From Paracoccaceae bacterium (GTDB taxonomy: Bacteria; Pseudomonadota; Alphaproteobacteria; Rhodobacterales; Rhodobacteraceae): DNA of 54,073 nucleotides. The notes beneath the pieces are model-generated. The model was given only the letters and a program-made list of their open reading frames with translations. It was not told where the DNA came from and ran no database searches. Position numbers and translations under genes: made by a program. The DNA is taken from positions 1 to 54,073 of the forward strand of contig JAIXSA010000140.1 of the NCBI GenBank assembly GCA_027484915.1, given 5' to 3'. This document shows positions 42,782 to 52,423 of this stretch, one piece after another; position 1 is the stretch's first letter, and every line of letters starts with the position of its first letter.

Positions 42782-43471
42782 ATGGACCCGGACCACAACG
42801 CACCGCCTTTGAACCCGCTGCCGCCCGTGGTCTGGGCGCTGGCGCTGCCGATGATCGCGATGGAGCTGGTGCTCAGCCTGGCGCAGGCCGGTCTGGTCGG
42901 GGGGGCGCAGGGGTTCACCTGGCGGGTGCAGGCGGTGGAACGCTTCGGGCTGTTTCCCGAACTGCTGCAGTATCAGTGGGAGACGGGCGGCCAGCCGGTC
43001 GGCGAACTGTACAGGCTGGTAAGCTATGTGCTGGTCCACGGCAGCTTCACGCATGCGATCTTCGCCATCGTCATGTTGCTGGCCCTGGGCAAGATGGTGG
43101 CCGAAGTCTTCCGCTGGTGGGGGGTGCTGATGGTGTTCCTCGGCTCGGCTGCGGTGGGGGGCGCGGCCTATGGGCTTGTGGTGCCCGGACTGAAGACGCA
43201 GCTGATCGGCGGGTTCCCGGCGGTGTACGGTTTGATCGGGGCCTTCACCTTCCTGATCTGGACCCGGCTGGCCATGGTCGGAGCGAACCGGTTCCGGGCC
43301 TTCAGCCTGATCGGGGCGCTTTTGTTCGTCCAGTTGGTGTTCGGGCTTCTCTTCGGGGCGGGCTGGGACTGGGTGGCGGACATCGCGGGCTTTGCCACCG
43401 GGTTCCTGCTGTCCTTCGTCGTGGCGCCTGGCGGGATCCGGCGTGTGCTGGACCAGATCCGTCAGCGCTGA
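42782..43471 (+). CDS. Rhomboid-family membrane protein lacking catalytic residues
   Basis: A 229-residue protein with six or seven membrane helices in rhomboid order. The L1/TM2 block is [28 protein letters not shown], the TM4 block is [13 protein letters not shown] and the TM6 block [13 protein letters not shown]. In active rhomboids TM4 reads GxSGxxxGLxGA and TM6 has HLxGFxxG. Here the Ser position is Pro and the His position is Asp; the Asn of HxxFN in TM2 is Ala. It should therefore be a pseudoprotease, perhaps a membrane-protein chaperone or adaptor. Its last ten bases overlap the 3' end of murJ. Confidence 0.8.
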   Translation: MDPDHNAPPLNPLPPVVWALALPMIAMELVLSLAQAGLVGGAQGFTWRVQAVERFGLFPELLQYQWETGGQPVGELYRLVSYVLVHGSFTHAIFAIVMLLALGKMVAEVFRWWGVLMVFLGSAAVGGAAYGLVVPGLKTQLIGGFPAVYGLIGAFTFLIWTRLAMVGANRFRAFSLIGALLFVQLVFGLLFGAGWDWVADIAGFATGFLLSFVVAPGGIRRVLDQIRQR

Positions 43472-45006
43472 CGGCGCAGCGCCATCAGATCCGATAGCCG
43501 GACCGCCTTCAATCCGAACGCCGCTGCGGCGTAAGTCCCCATTCCAAGCGTGATCAGCAGGGCAAGGGCAAGGACCCGGTAGGCACGGGCTTCGAGCATC
43601 GGCTGCAGAAGGCTCCAGCCAATCCAGAGTGCGAGACCCATCACCGCAGAGGCCAGCACGATCCGCCATAACCGCGACAGGAAGCGCGGATCGAAGCGTG
43701 TTTCCTCGCCCAGCCGCCGCGCGCCCCACCAAAGCTGGCCCACCATCACCCAGGCCGAAAGCGTTGTGGCCCAGGCTGCGGCAGAAAAGCCGATCCAGGG
43801 CATCAATCCGAAGGCGAGTGCTGCGTTCAGCACCATTGACCAGACGGCGTACCGGAAGGGACTGCGCGTGTCCTCGCGGGCGTAGAACAGGGGTTGCAGG
43901 GCCTTCTGCAGGACGAATGCGGGCAGGCCCAGGCCGTAGATCGCCAGGGCCAGCGCGGTGGCGGCGGTGTCCTCGGCCCCGAAAGCGCCGCGCTGATAGA
44001 GGACCTCGGTGATCGGCAACGCGATGACCACCAGCGCCACGGCGGCGGGAAGCGTCAGGAGAAGCGCGAATTCGGTGCCGCGGTTGAACGCCTCGCGGCC
44101 CCCGGTGCTGTCCCCCGTCTGCAGCCGCCGGGAAAGCTCTGGCAGCAGGACCGTGCCCACGGCAATAGCGACGACGCCCAGGGGAAGCTGGTACAGCCGG
44201 TCGGCGTAGACGAGCCAGGAGATCGCGCCCTCTGTCCCCGAGGCGACCTGACGCGAAACGAGGAGGTTGATCTGGACAACCCCGCCGACCAGCAGCGCGG
44301 GGCCCATCGTGATCATCAGTCGCTTGAAGTCCGGCGTCAGTTTGGGAAGCCGCAGGCGGGGGACAAAACCGATGCGACGGGCGGCATACAGCGTCCATGC
44401 AAGTTGCGCGATGCCGGTGATCGGCGTGGTCCAGGCCAGCGTCAGGCCCATGTCCCAGCCAAGGTAATGCGCCAGCATCATTGCGACGATGAAGACGACG
44501 TTCATCAGGACCGGCACCGCCCCGGCCTCGGCAAAGTGGCCGTGGGCGTTCAGGATGCCGGACAGAAGCGCGAAAAGCGAGATGAAGCCGATGTAGACGA
44601 AGGTGATACGCCCGAAGTCCACCGCCATGTCGAAGCGGCCGTCACCGACGAAGCCGGCGGCCATCGCCCAGACCAGAAGCGGCATTGCCAGCGTGCCGAT
44701 CAGCGTGAAGACGATCAGGAAGGCGCTCAGGCCGGAGAAGGCATTCTGTGCGAAACCCTCGGCATCATCGCCGGCCTCCAGTTTCTTGGCGTACAGGGGG
44801 ACGAAGGCCTGGTTGAACGCGCCTTCGGCGAAGAATCGACGGAACATGTTCGGCAGCGAAAAGGCCACGTTGAACGCGTCCGCCACCGGCCCGGCGCCCA
44901 AGTAGGCTGCCATCATCAGCTCGCGCACCAGACCCGCGCCGCGCGACACCAGCGTCCAGCCGCCCAGCGTCACGATGTTGCGGATCATCCCGCGCGCGCC
45001 GCTCAT
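43462..45006 (-). CDS. murJ: Lipid II flippase MurJ
   Basis: A 514-residue MOP-family flippase with about 14 membrane helices that moves lipid II across the inner membrane. The N-terminus MIRNIVTLGGWTLVSRGAGLVRELMMAAYLG and the block FNVAFSLPNMFRRFFAEGAFNQAFVPLY, with conserved Arg residues, are diagnostic. The ATG at 45006 overlaps the glnD stop by four bases, so both are one operon. Confidence 0.95.
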   Translation of the reverse strand: MSGARGMIRNIVTLGGWTLVSRGAGLVRELMMAAYLGAGPVADAFNVAFSLPNMFRRFFAEGAFNQAFVPLYAKKLEAGDDAEGFAQNAFSGLSAFLIVFTLIGTLAMPLLVWAMAAGFVGDGRFDMAVDFGRITFVYIGFISLFALLSGILNAHGHFAEAGAVPVLMNVVFIVAMMLAHYLGWDMGLTLAWTTPITGIAQLAWTLYAARRIGFVPRLRLPKLTPDFKRLMITMGPALLVGGVVQINLLVSRQVASGTEGAISWLVYADRLYQLPLGVVAIAVGTVLLPELSRRLQTGDSTGGREAFNRGTEFALLLTLPAAVALVVIALPITEVLYQRGAFGAEDTAATALALAIYGLGLPAFVLQKALQPLFYAREDTRSPFRYAVWSMVLNAALAFGLMPWIGFSAAAWATTLSAWVMVGQLWWGARRLGEETRFDPRFLSRLWRIVLASAVMGLALWIGWSLLQPMLEARAYRVLALALLITLGMGTYAAAAFGLKAVRLSDLMALRRQR

Positions 45007-47771
45007 GCGATGGCCCTTTCGGCCCCCTCGACGATGGCCTGGCGCAGCTTCTTCTCCAGTGCTTCCTGGCGATGCTTCTGGTGCAGCTTCAGGCCGAACA
45101 TGTCCTTGACGTAGAAGGTGTCCACCACCTGCGCGCCATAGGTCGCGATCACGGCGCTGGCGATGTAGATGTTGTTCACCGCCAAGGTCCGGGTCAGGTC
45201 GTACAGCAGGCCCGGACGGTCGCGGGTGTCGACCTCGATGATCGTGTAGATGTCCGACCCTTCGTTGTCGAACATGATGTGGGTCGGAAAGCGGAACTCG
45301 CGTTCGCGCTTCTTGATCTTGTCGCGGTCCTTCAACGCCTCGCGCGCCAGGACCTCGCCCTTCAGGGTCTTGTCGATCATCCCGCGCAGGCGCGGCAGTC
45401 GGCTGATCTCGTAGGGATGGCCCTCGATGTCCTGGACCCAGAAGACCGCGGTGGCATAGCCGTCCTTCGAGGTATAGGTCCGTGCGTCCACCACATTGGC
45501 GCCGACCAGGGCCAAGGCCCCCGCAAGGCGGCTGAAGATGCCGGGATGGTCGGCCAGCGCAAAGCAGGCCCGCGTCGCGTCGCGGTCGGGATCGGGATGC
45601 AGGTCGATGCGGATCTCGTCGTCGCCGATGCCTTGCAGAAGGCGGGCAAAGACCTCATGCGTGTCGGTGGACAGGCCTTGCCAATAGGGCGCGTAATGGC
45701 GCGTGGTCTCATGATCCAGTGCGGCGGCGTCCCAGCCCTTCAGCCGGTCGCGCAAGGCCAGCGTGGCGTCGGCCTGCCGGTTCTCGCGGTTCAGCGTCTC
45801 CAGCCCGCCCTCAAGCGCCTCGGCGGTCTGCTTGTAGAGCTGCCGCAGCAGCATGGCCTTCCAGTTGTTCCAGGTCCCCGGCCCGACGCCACGGATGTCG
45901 CAGACCGTCATCACGGTCAACAGGTCCAGCCGCTTGCGCGTGCGGACGGCCTTGGCAAAGTCGCGCACCGTGCGGGGGTCGCCGATGTCGCGCTTCTGCG
46001 CCATGTCCGACATCAGAAGGTGGTAGCGGACCAGCCATTCCACCGTCTCGCATTCCTCGGCATCCAGCCCCAGCCGGGGCGCCACACGCCGAGCGATCTG
46101 CGCGCCGAGGATGGAATGATCCTCGGGCCGACCCTTGCCGATATCGTGAAGGAGGAGCGCCACATAAAGCACGCGGCGGTTCACGCCCTCCTTCAGGATC
46201 GAGGAGGAAAGTGGCAGGTCCTCGACCAGTTCGCCGCGTTCGATCTGTGCGAGGCAGGAGATGGTCTGAATGATGTGCTCGTCCACCGTGTAGTGGTGGT
46301 AGACGTTGAACTGCATCATGGCGACGATGGGTTCAAACTCCGGAATGAAAGCGGCAAGGACGCCGAGCTCGTTCATCCGGCGCAGGCTGCGTTCGGGGTT
46401 CCCGTGTTTCAGAAGGAGGTCAAGGAAGATGCGCTGCGCCTCGGGGTCGTCGCGCATGTCGTCGTCGATCAGATCAAGGTTCGCAGCGACGATCCGCATG
46501 ACGTTGGGGTGGAGCAGATACTTTGTCCGCAGCGCCTCTTCGAAGACGCGCAGAAGGTTGAGCTTGTCCTTGAGGAAATCCTTCGGATCCACCACGTCGA
46601 TGCGGCCTTGCACCAGCTTGTAGCCGGACTTCACCCGCTTGGTCATCTTGAAGATGCCGAACAGGCTTGCCTCGCGCTTGGCGTGACGGGCTTCCAGCTC
46701 GGTCAGAAAGACACGCGTCAGCTCGCCCACACGGGTGGCCAGGCGGAAATAGTCCTGCATGAAATGCTCGACCGCGCGGCGGCCGGCGGTGTCGCGGTAG
46801 GCCATACGGGCCGCGACCTCGACCTGAAGGTCAAAGGTCAGTGTGTCTGTCGGCCGCCCGGTGATGAAGTGCAAGTGGCAGCGGACGGCCCAAAGGAAGT
46901 CTTCCGCCCGGGCGAAACTGTCAAATTCCTCACGCGACAGAAGCCCGGCGCCGACGAGCCCCTCGGCCGAGGGCACCCGGTGCAGGTACTTTCCGATCCA
47001 GTAAAGCGTCTGAAGGTCGCGCAGGCCGCCCTTCCCCTCTTTCACGTTCGGCTCCAGCACATAGCGCTGGCCGCCCTGCCGCTTGTGGCGTTCAGCCCGT
47101 TCGGCAAGCTTCGCCTCGATGAATTCGGGGCCGGAGTTCTTGAAGAGATCGCCCCAGAGCCTGTCGCCAAGCTCGACCGCGAGGGGGGCGTGTCCACAGA
47201 TGAAGCGATGCTCCAAAAGGGCGGTGCGGATCGTCACATCCTCGCGCCCAAGGCGGAGGCAGTCCTTTACCGTGCGGCTGGAATGGCCGACCTTCAATTT
47301 CAGGTCCCACAGCATGTAAAGCATCGTCTCGATGACGCTTTCCGCCCAGGGGGTGATCTTCCACGGCGTCAGGAACAGAAGATCGACGTCGGACTGCGGC
47401 GCCATCTCGGCCCGGCCATAGCCCCCGACACCCAAGACGGCGATGCGCTCGGCCTCGGTCGGATTGGCAAGGGGATGCAGGCGCATGGCGACCGCGAGGG
47501 TGACCTGCACCAGCACGTCGGTCAGGGCGGCCTGAGCCGAGACCAGCGCGCGGGCGTGGCGTGGGGCCTGGCGGAAAGCGGCCTCGAAATCCGCTGTCGC
47601 GGCGGCCTTGGCGGCCTGCAGATCGCGGACGACCAGCGCACGGGCCGACTTGGCATCTGCAGCGTCCCGCAGGCCCGCAAGCACCCGCGTCGTCAGTTCG
47701 ACCGCGTCCGGAACCGGATATCCGGGATGGGCTGCCGAAAGCTCTGGGTCCGCCGTGATGGCCCCTTCCAC
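45003..47771 (-). CDS. glnD: PII uridylyltransferase/uridylyl-removing enzyme
   Basis: A 922-residue bifunctional nitrogen sensor that adds UMP to PII protein when glutamine is low and removes it when high. Domains in order: nucleotidyltransferase (about 60-320; GVGGYGRAEMAPQSDVDLLF supplies the GG and DxD), a helical linker, HD hydrolase (about 460-600; LLLHDIGKGRPEDHS), and two ACT domains (about 720-800 and 840-920) that sense glutamine. The start is GTG (47771). It is coupled to murJ and 17 bases behind the PBP-activator stop on the same strand, so the three may be cotranscribed. Confidence 0.95.
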   Translation of the reverse strand: MEGAITADPELSAAHPGYPVPDAVELTTRVLAGLRDAADAKSARALVVRDLQAAKAAATADFEAAFRQAPRHARALVSAQAALTDVLVQVTLAVAMRLHPLANPTEAERIAVLGVGGYGRAEMAPQSDVDLLFLTPWKITPWAESVIETMLYMLWDLKLKVGHSSRTVKDCLRLGREDVTIRTALLEHRFICGHAPLAVELGDRLWGDLFKNSGPEFIEAKLAERAERHKRQGGQRYVLEPNVKEGKGGLRDLQTLYWIGKYLHRVPSAEGLVGAGLLSREEFDSFARAEDFLWAVRCHLHFITGRPTDTLTFDLQVEVAARMAYRDTAGRRAVEHFMQDYFRLATRVGELTRVFLTELEARHAKREASLFGIFKMTKRVKSGYKLVQGRIDVVDPKDFLKDKLNLLRVFEEALRTKYLLHPNVMRIVAANLDLIDDDMRDDPEAQRIFLDLLLKHGNPERSLRRMNELGVLAAFIPEFEPIVAMMQFNVYHHYTVDEHIIQTISCLAQIERGELVEDLPLSSSILKEGVNRRVLYVALLLHDIGKGRPEDHSILGAQIARRVAPRLGLDAEECETVEWLVRYHLLMSDMAQKRDIGDPRTVRDFAKAVRTRKRLDLLTVMTVCDIRGVGPGTWNNWKAMLLRQLYKQTAEALEGGLETLNRENRQADATLALRDRLKGWDAAALDHETTRHYAPYWQGLSTDTHEVFARLLQGIGDDEIRIDLHPDPDRDATRACFALADHPGIFSRLAGALALVGANVVDARTYTSKDGYATAVFWVQDIEGHPYEISRLPRLRGMIDKTLKGEVLAREALKDRDKIKKREREFRFPTHIMFDNEGSDIYTIIEVDTRDRPGLLYDLTRTLAVNNIYIASAVIATYGAQVVDTFYVKDMFGLKLHQKHRQEALEKKLRQAIVEGAERAIA

Positions 47772-47788
47772 GATGTGCGGACCCTGCC

Positions 47789-48961
47789 TCAGAACCCGGC
47801 GCCGCCGAAGCTGCGCGGGGCAGAGTCGATCACCACGACCTGGCTGGCCCGGATCGTCGCCACGGCAAGGCCGCGTTCGTTGGTGCCGTTCGGCAGCAGG
47901 CGGAAGATGCCCGAGACGCCGGCAAAGCCCGCCGATTGGGTGAGGTCCTCCCTGGACAGCGGAGCGCCGTTGGCGGAGCGGTTGGCAAGCGCCCCGATGG
48001 CGGCGATCCCGTCATAGGCCAGGGCCGCGACCGGCAGGGGCTGACTGCCGTAGGCGCCCTGGTAGCGCGCCCCGAACTGTGCCTGCAGGCCCGGATCAGG
48101 CATGGCGAACCAGCCGCCCTGCACGCCCGGCAGGGACAGCGTCGCCGGCGGGATGTCCCAACGGGTAAGCCCGATGAACTGGGTGGTGTTCCGGTCGATC
48201 CCGTTGTCGACCAGAAGTTGGCTGAGGAGCGGCAGCGCCCCCGCCGTGTCGGCAGTCAGGAACAGCGCCGTCGCCCCCGACGACCGTGCCGAGCTGACGA
48301 TGCCCGAGGCCGCCTGCACGATGCCGTTCTGCGAGAATTCGTATGAGGTGACACCGACGACCGATCCGCCTGCGGCCGAAACGCCGCGTTCGATCGCGGC
48401 CTTGCCGACTTCGCCCGCAACGTTGCGGTCATGCACGATCAGCACCTTGGACTTGCCGTTCTGCACCGCGAACCGCGCCAGGCGACGGGCGGTGTTGTCG
48501 AAGGTCTGGCCCAGGACGAAAACGTTGCCCCCCGCAATGGCCGTGTTGTTCGAGAAGGCAAGGATGTTGACCCCGGAATTCGCCACCGCGACGCCCGCGG
48601 CATTGGCTTCTTCCGAATAGAACGGCCCCAGGATGACCTGCGCGCCTTCATCCACTGCCTGCTTGGCCAGCGCCGCCGCCTGCGCGGGGCTGCCACCGGT
48701 CCTGTAGACCTTGAGGTCGATGTTCACCCCCGACAGGTCCGCCATCGCCAGACGGGCGGCATTCTCGAGGTTCTGGCCAAAGAGCTCGTCCTGCGACTGG
48801 CCCGAGCCCGAGGGGACCAACAGCGCCACCTGGACCGAGCCGCCTTTGGCCGGAGGCGTCGTCCCGGGGCCGGTCGCAACACAGCCCGACAGGACGAGGG
48901 CGGTCAGACCAACAACCATCTGACCCAGCGACTTGCGGGCCCGGCGAAATACGGACAACAT
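47789..48961 (-). CDS. Penicillin-binding protein activator (LpoA-like lipoprotein)
   Basis: A 390-residue lipoprotein with lipobox LSGC (Cys at about residue 27). The mature part has a periplasmic-binding-protein type I fold, as in the C-terminal half of LpoA: VQVALLVPSGSGQSQDELFG, AQVILGPFYSEEANAAGVA, FALTADTAG-like ALFLTADTAG. LpoA activates PBP1A from the outer membrane; the alphaproteobacterial forms lack its TPR half, as here. Gene order beside rsmI and yraN matches the E. coli lpoA-yraN neighbourhood, which supports the call. The ATG is at 48961; longer open frame upstream runs antisense to rsmI. Confidence 0.87.
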   Translation of the reverse strand: MLSVFRRARKSLGQMVVGLTALVLSGCVATGPGTTPPAKGGSVQVALLVPSGSGQSQDELFGQNLENAARLAMADLSGVNIDLKVYRTGGSPAQAAALAKQAVDEGAQVILGPFYSEEANAAGVAVANSGVNILAFSNNTAIAGGNVFVLGQTFDNTARRLARFAVQNGKSKVLIVHDRNVAGEVGKAAIERGVSAAGGSVVGVTSYEFSQNGIVQAASGIVSSARSSGATALFLTADTAGALPLLSQLLVDNGIDRNTTQFIGLTRWDIPPATLSLPGVQGGWFAMPDPGLQAQFGARYQGAYGSQPLPVAALAYDGIAAIGALANRSANGAPLSREDLTQSAGFAGVSGIFRLLPNGTNERGLAVATIRASQVVVIDSAPRSFGGAGF

Positions 48962-49033
48962 GGTGGTTCCTCGCTGTTGCAGCGCGCTGCGTTTGCTGGT
49001 CAGGGTAAAGCGTTCGGGAAGGGAAGTAAACTT

Positions 49034-49924
49034 GTGAGGCAACCCCTTGACCCCGCCTCCGGCTCCCGGGATTCCGTTGTGCGCGCCATTTCGCCGGGAC
49101 TGCACCTCGTCTCGACCCCCATCGGCGCGGCCCGCGACATCACGCTTCACGCGCTGGATGTGCTGGCCGGTGCCGATGTTCTGGTGGCCGAGGATACCAG
49201 GACCTTGCGCCACCTGATGGAGATCCACGGCATCCCGCTGAACGGTCGGCAGGTGATCGCCTACCATGACCATTCGGGCGAGGGACAGATGCAGCGCCTG
49301 CTGGGGCTTCTGGCCGAGGGCCGGAGCCTCGCCTACGCCTCCGAGGCCGGAACGCCCCTGATCTCGGACCCCGGCTTCGAACTGGCGCGCGCCGTCGCTG
49401 CCGCGGGCTTGCCGATGAGCGCCGCGCCCGGCCCCTGCGCCGCGATCTGCGCGCTGACCCTGTCCGGCCTGCCCTCGGACCGCTTCCTCTTCGCGGGCTT
49501 CCCACCCTCGGCACAAGGCGCGCGGCGCAGTTTCCTGGAGGATCTGGCGACGGTGCAGGCGACGCTGATCCTGTACGAAAGCCCTAAGCGGCTGGCGGCC
49601 CTTCTGACGGAAATGGCCGCCACGCTGGGCGCGGCCCGGCAGGCAGTGGTCTGCCGCGAGTTGACCAAGCGCTTCGAAGAGGTGATGCGCGGCAGCCTTG
49701 CAGACCTTGTCGAACAGGTCGACGGCCGCGACATCAAGGGCGAGATCGTTGTGCTGGTCGACCGTGCCGCACCGGTTGAGGCAGATGATACGACGATCGC
49801 CGCCGCCCTGGACCAGGCGCTGAAGACGATGTCCGTTAAGGATGCCGCAACTTTTGTGTCGCAAACTCTGGGCGTGTCCCGCAAGATCGTCTACCGGATC
49901 GCCCTCGATCGCAGCCAAGGTTAG
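49034..49924 (+). CDS. rsmI: 16S rRNA (cytidine1402-2'-O)-methyltransferase
   Basis: A 296-residue SAM methyltransferase that 2'-O-methylates C1402 in the ribosomal decoding centre. Motifs include LHLVSTPIGAARDITLHAL, AEDTRTLRHLMEIHGI, YASEAGTPLISDPGFELAR and AAPGPCAAICALTLSGLP. I start at the GTG at 49034 because GGGAAGGGAAG lies just before it; the GTG at 49079 would cut 15 residues. It is divergent from the PBP-activator gene across 72 bases and followed by yraN after two bases. Confidence 0.94.
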   Translation: MRQPLDPASGSRDSVVRAISPGLHLVSTPIGAARDITLHALDVLAGADVLVAEDTRTLRHLMEIHGIPLNGRQVIAYHDHSGEGQMQRLLGLLAEGRSLAYASEAGTPLISDPGFELARAVAAAGLPMSAAPGPCAAICALTLSGLPSDRFLFAGFPPSAQGARRSFLEDLATVQATLILYESPKRLAALLTEMAATLGAARQAVVCRELTKRFEEVMRGSLADLVEQVDGRDIKGEIVVLVDRAAPVEADDTTIAAALDQALKTMSVKDAATFVSQTLGVSRKIVYRIALDRSQG

Positions 49925-49926
49925 CC

Positions 49927-50325
49927 ATGCCGTTCGACGTCGTCTCTTCTCCTGCCAGGTCCTCGCGCAAGGCGCGCGGGTTGACCAATTACCTGGCCGG
50001 TCACGCGGCGGAAGCTGCGGTCGCACGACACTATGAAGACCGTGGCGTTGGAATCTGCGCCCGCAACTGGCGCGGCATCACGGGGGAAATCGACCTGATC
50101 GGCCGCGACGGCGATGTGGTCGTCTTCATCGAAGTGAAGCAAAGCCGGACGCATGACCTCGCCGCCTCGCACATTTCAGACGCGCAGATCCGTCGCATCT
50201 TCGCCTCTGTCGACGAATTCGTCGCTGGCGAACCGAAGGGTTTGCTGACCGATGTCCGTATCGACCTTGCACTGGTCGATGGGCAGGGCCGGGTCGAGGT
50301 GGTGGAAAACGCCTTCGCAGGTTGA
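49927..50325 (+). CDS. YraN/UPF0102 nuclease-fold protein
   Basis: A 132-residue protein of the UPF0102 family, with the restriction-endonuclease-like core. GLTNYLAGHAAEAAVARHYE opens the domain, and the putative catalytic residues lie in GEIDLIGRDGDVVVFIEVK (Glu-x-Asp and Glu-Val-Lys). The family role is unsettled; a nuclease acting on branched or single-stranded DNA has been suggested. It follows rsmI by two bases. Confidence 0.9.
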   Translation: MPFDVVSSPARSSRKARGLTNYLAGHAAEAAVARHYEDRGVGICARNWRGITGEIDLIGRDGDVVVFIEVKQSRTHDLAASHISDAQIRRIFASVDEFVAGEPKGLLTDVRIDLALVDGQGRVEVVENAFAG

Positions 50326-50379
50326 ATTGCATCTTCCGGCGGCTTCGGCCATCACTTCCTTCGAATGAAGGAGTGAGCC

Positions 50380-51321
50380 ATGCCCCTGAAGGTAGCCCTG
50401 CAGATGGACCCCATCGGGTCGGTCAACATCAACGCGGATTCGACCTTCCGCATCGCGCTTGAAGCCCAGGCGCGCGGGCATCAGCTGTTCTTCTATCCGC
50501 CGGACCGCCTGGCCTTCGTCGAAGGCCGCGTCATGGCACGGGGCTGGCCGATCGAGGTGCGGCGCGAGGTCGGCAATCACGTGACCTATGGCGAAGAGAC
50601 CGAGGTCGACCTTGGCGACTACGACGTCGTCTGGCTGCGCCAGGACCCGCCTTTCGACATGGGCTACATCACCACGACCCACCTGCTGGAAATGATCCAT
50701 CCGAAGACCCTGGTGGTGAACGACCCCTTCTGGGTCAGGAACAGCCCGGAAAAGCTGCTCGTCCTGCGTTTTCCGACGCTCACACCACCCACGGCCATTG
50801 CCCGCGACCTGGCCACCATCCGGGCCTTCAAGGCGCGGCATGGCGACATCATCCTGAAACCCCTCTACGGCAACGGCGGCGCGGGGGTCTTCCGGCTTGA
50901 CCCCAACGACCGCAACCTGTCGTCGCTGCATGAGCTGTTCATGGGCATCAACCGCGAGCCGCTGATCGTCCAGAAGTTCCTGCCGGACGTGGCAAAGGGC
51001 GACAAGCGGGTGATCCTGGTCGACGGCGAACCCGTGGGCGCGATCAACCGTGTCCCCCAGGCCGGCGAGACCCGGTCGAACATGCACGTCGGCGGCCGGC
51101 CCGAAAAGATCGGCCTTACCGAGCGCGACCTTGAAATCTGCCGGACCATCGGCCCGGTGCTCAAGGAAAAGGGTCAGGTCTTCGTCGGCATAGACGTCAT
51201 CGGCGACTGGCTGACCGAGATCAACGTCACCTCTCCCACCGGCATCCAGGAGCTGGAGCGGTTCGACGGCACCAACGCCGCCGCCCGGATCTGGGAAGTG
51301 ATCGAGGCAAAGCGGGCCTAG
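50380..51321 (+). CDS. gshB: Glutathione synthetase
   Basis: A 313-residue ATP-grasp ligase joining gamma-glutamylcysteine and glycine. Blocks are [20 protein letters not shown] at the N-terminus, [19 protein letters not shown] (ATP-grasp glycine-rich loop), [21 protein letters not shown] and [21 protein letters not shown] (Mg ligands). AAGGAG lies before the ATG. It follows yraN by 54 bases; its last four bases overlap the antisense gene. Confidence 0.96.
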   Translation: MPLKVALQMDPIGSVNINADSTFRIALEAQARGHQLFFYPPDRLAFVEGRVMARGWPIEVRREVGNHVTYGEETEVDLGDYDVVWLRQDPPFDMGYITTTHLLEMIHPKTLVVNDPFWVRNSPEKLLVLRFPTLTPPTAIARDLATIRAFKARHGDIILKPLYGNGGAGVFRLDPNDRNLSSLHELFMGINREPLIVQKFLPDVAKGDKRVILVDGEPVGAINRVPQAGETRSNMHVGGRPEKIGLTERDLEICRTIGPVLKEKGQVFVGIDVIGDWLTEINVTSPTGIQELERFDGTNAAARIWEVIEAKRA

Positions 51322-52208
51322 GCGAGCCCACTGTCCGGATAGGCGCGGCAAATGTCCCAGACCAGTGCCTTCATCCAGTCGGCCTGTTCATTCGTGGGCC
51401 AGCCCGGCTCCCCGCGGAGGTTCGGAATTCCGCGCGGATCGCGCCCGTAGATCACCGCGTAGTGGGCCACCGCGATCAGATAGCTACCCTTGAGGTTGAT
51501 GTGGATGTCGTCCTCGAACAGCTCTTGCATGTCGGTCAGCCCAGGCGCCGTTCCGGCCTGGATCGCGTCCCAGACGGCTGCCATGATCAGCGGACCGGGG
51601 ATCATCCGCATCGGCGGGCTGCCCTCGGGCCGATTGGCGTTCACATAGTCGACGATCTGCTGCCAGGCGCCCATCTCGACGTCCAGCCGGGCGCGGAAGC
51701 CAAGCTTGTTGTCCTCGGTTGTGTCCCATTTGCTGGGGACCCCGCTTTGCAGGCTGATCCAGCTGGCATAGAGGACGGTTTCGGCGCCTTTTCCGCCGCG
51801 ACCGTTCTTCCAGGCATGTTCGAACCAGGTCAGGGCGATCTTGTCCGACCCGTGCCATTGCAGGGTGGCGCGCACCGGAACGCGTTCGGTCAGGACCAGA
51901 AGATCATAGTTCGCGATGTCCCGCCGGGCATCGACCGGGTCGATGGGGTTGGTCTTCCACCGATGCTCGGCCGGGCTGCCGGGGATCGTGGACTGGTCGA
52001 TCACCATGCCCCGCGTCTGCGCACCGCCTGCGGCCTTGACCAGGGTCTCCAGCGGGCGCGGGATGGGGTCTGTCAGGCTGTGTCCGGACATCACCATCCG
52101 AAGATTGAAGGGACGCTCCACCGGCTCGGCCCGAAGGGGTGCCGCAGCCAGGGCCGGAAGGGCCGCCAGGCCCGCAAGGACGCTGCGGCGGTTGGGGAAA
52201 TTCGACAT
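51318..52208 (-). CDS. Tat-exported SGNH-hydrolase-like protein
   Basis: A 296-residue protein. I start at 52208 ([20 protein letters not shown]), where the RR-x-h-h motif followed by a hydrophobic stretch is a Tat signal; cleavage after about residue 28. The mature protein opens [17 protein letters not shown], a block I-like motif with Ser in GHS rather than GDS, and has [13 protein letters not shown], matching the DxxH of block V. That suggests an SGNH/GDSL esterase fold, but the rest is unfamiliar. A long insertion with Trp-rich segments lies between. The substrate is unknown. Confidence 0.65.
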   Translation of the reverse strand: MSNFPNRRSVLAGLAALPALAAAPLRAEPVERPFNLRMVMSGHSLTDPIPRPLETLVKAAGGAQTRGMVIDQSTIPGSPAEHRWKTNPIDPVDARRDIANYDLLVLTERVPVRATLQWHGSDKIALTWFEHAWKNGRGGKGAETVLYASWISLQSGVPSKWDTTEDNKLGFRARLDVEMGAWQQIVDYVNANRPEGSPPMRMIPGPLIMAAVWDAIQAGTAPGLTDMQELFEDDIHINLKGSYLIAVAHYAVIYGRDPRGIPNLRGEPGWPTNEQADWMKALVWDICRAYPDSGLA

Positions 52209-52423
52209 CTCAAATGACCTTTCACACGATCTACGGGCCAAGCTTACCCAGGGCAGATGGGGCTTGGAAGGCGGCACTGCAAGGCCGGGGGCCAGTGGAA
52301 ATCACCTGGTTGGAAGCGGTCCGAAAGAGTGGTCAGTGCGGCGAGGAATGATACCTGTCCACGGTGGGCAGGGCACTTCGACCAATGAAATTCAATGGCT
52401 TGGCCGTGGCCATTCAGCAAGCG

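Noticed and set aside
45072-48017. 981-codon open frame antisense to glnD
   Set aside because: Same codon-bias artefact; glnD on the other strand has all its domains.
52209-52423. Possible small gene or terminator between the SGNH-like and CPBP genes
   Set aside because: Only a weak six-base inverted repeat (AATGGC/GCCATT near 52393-52413) without T run is seen, and no frame with a ribosome site.
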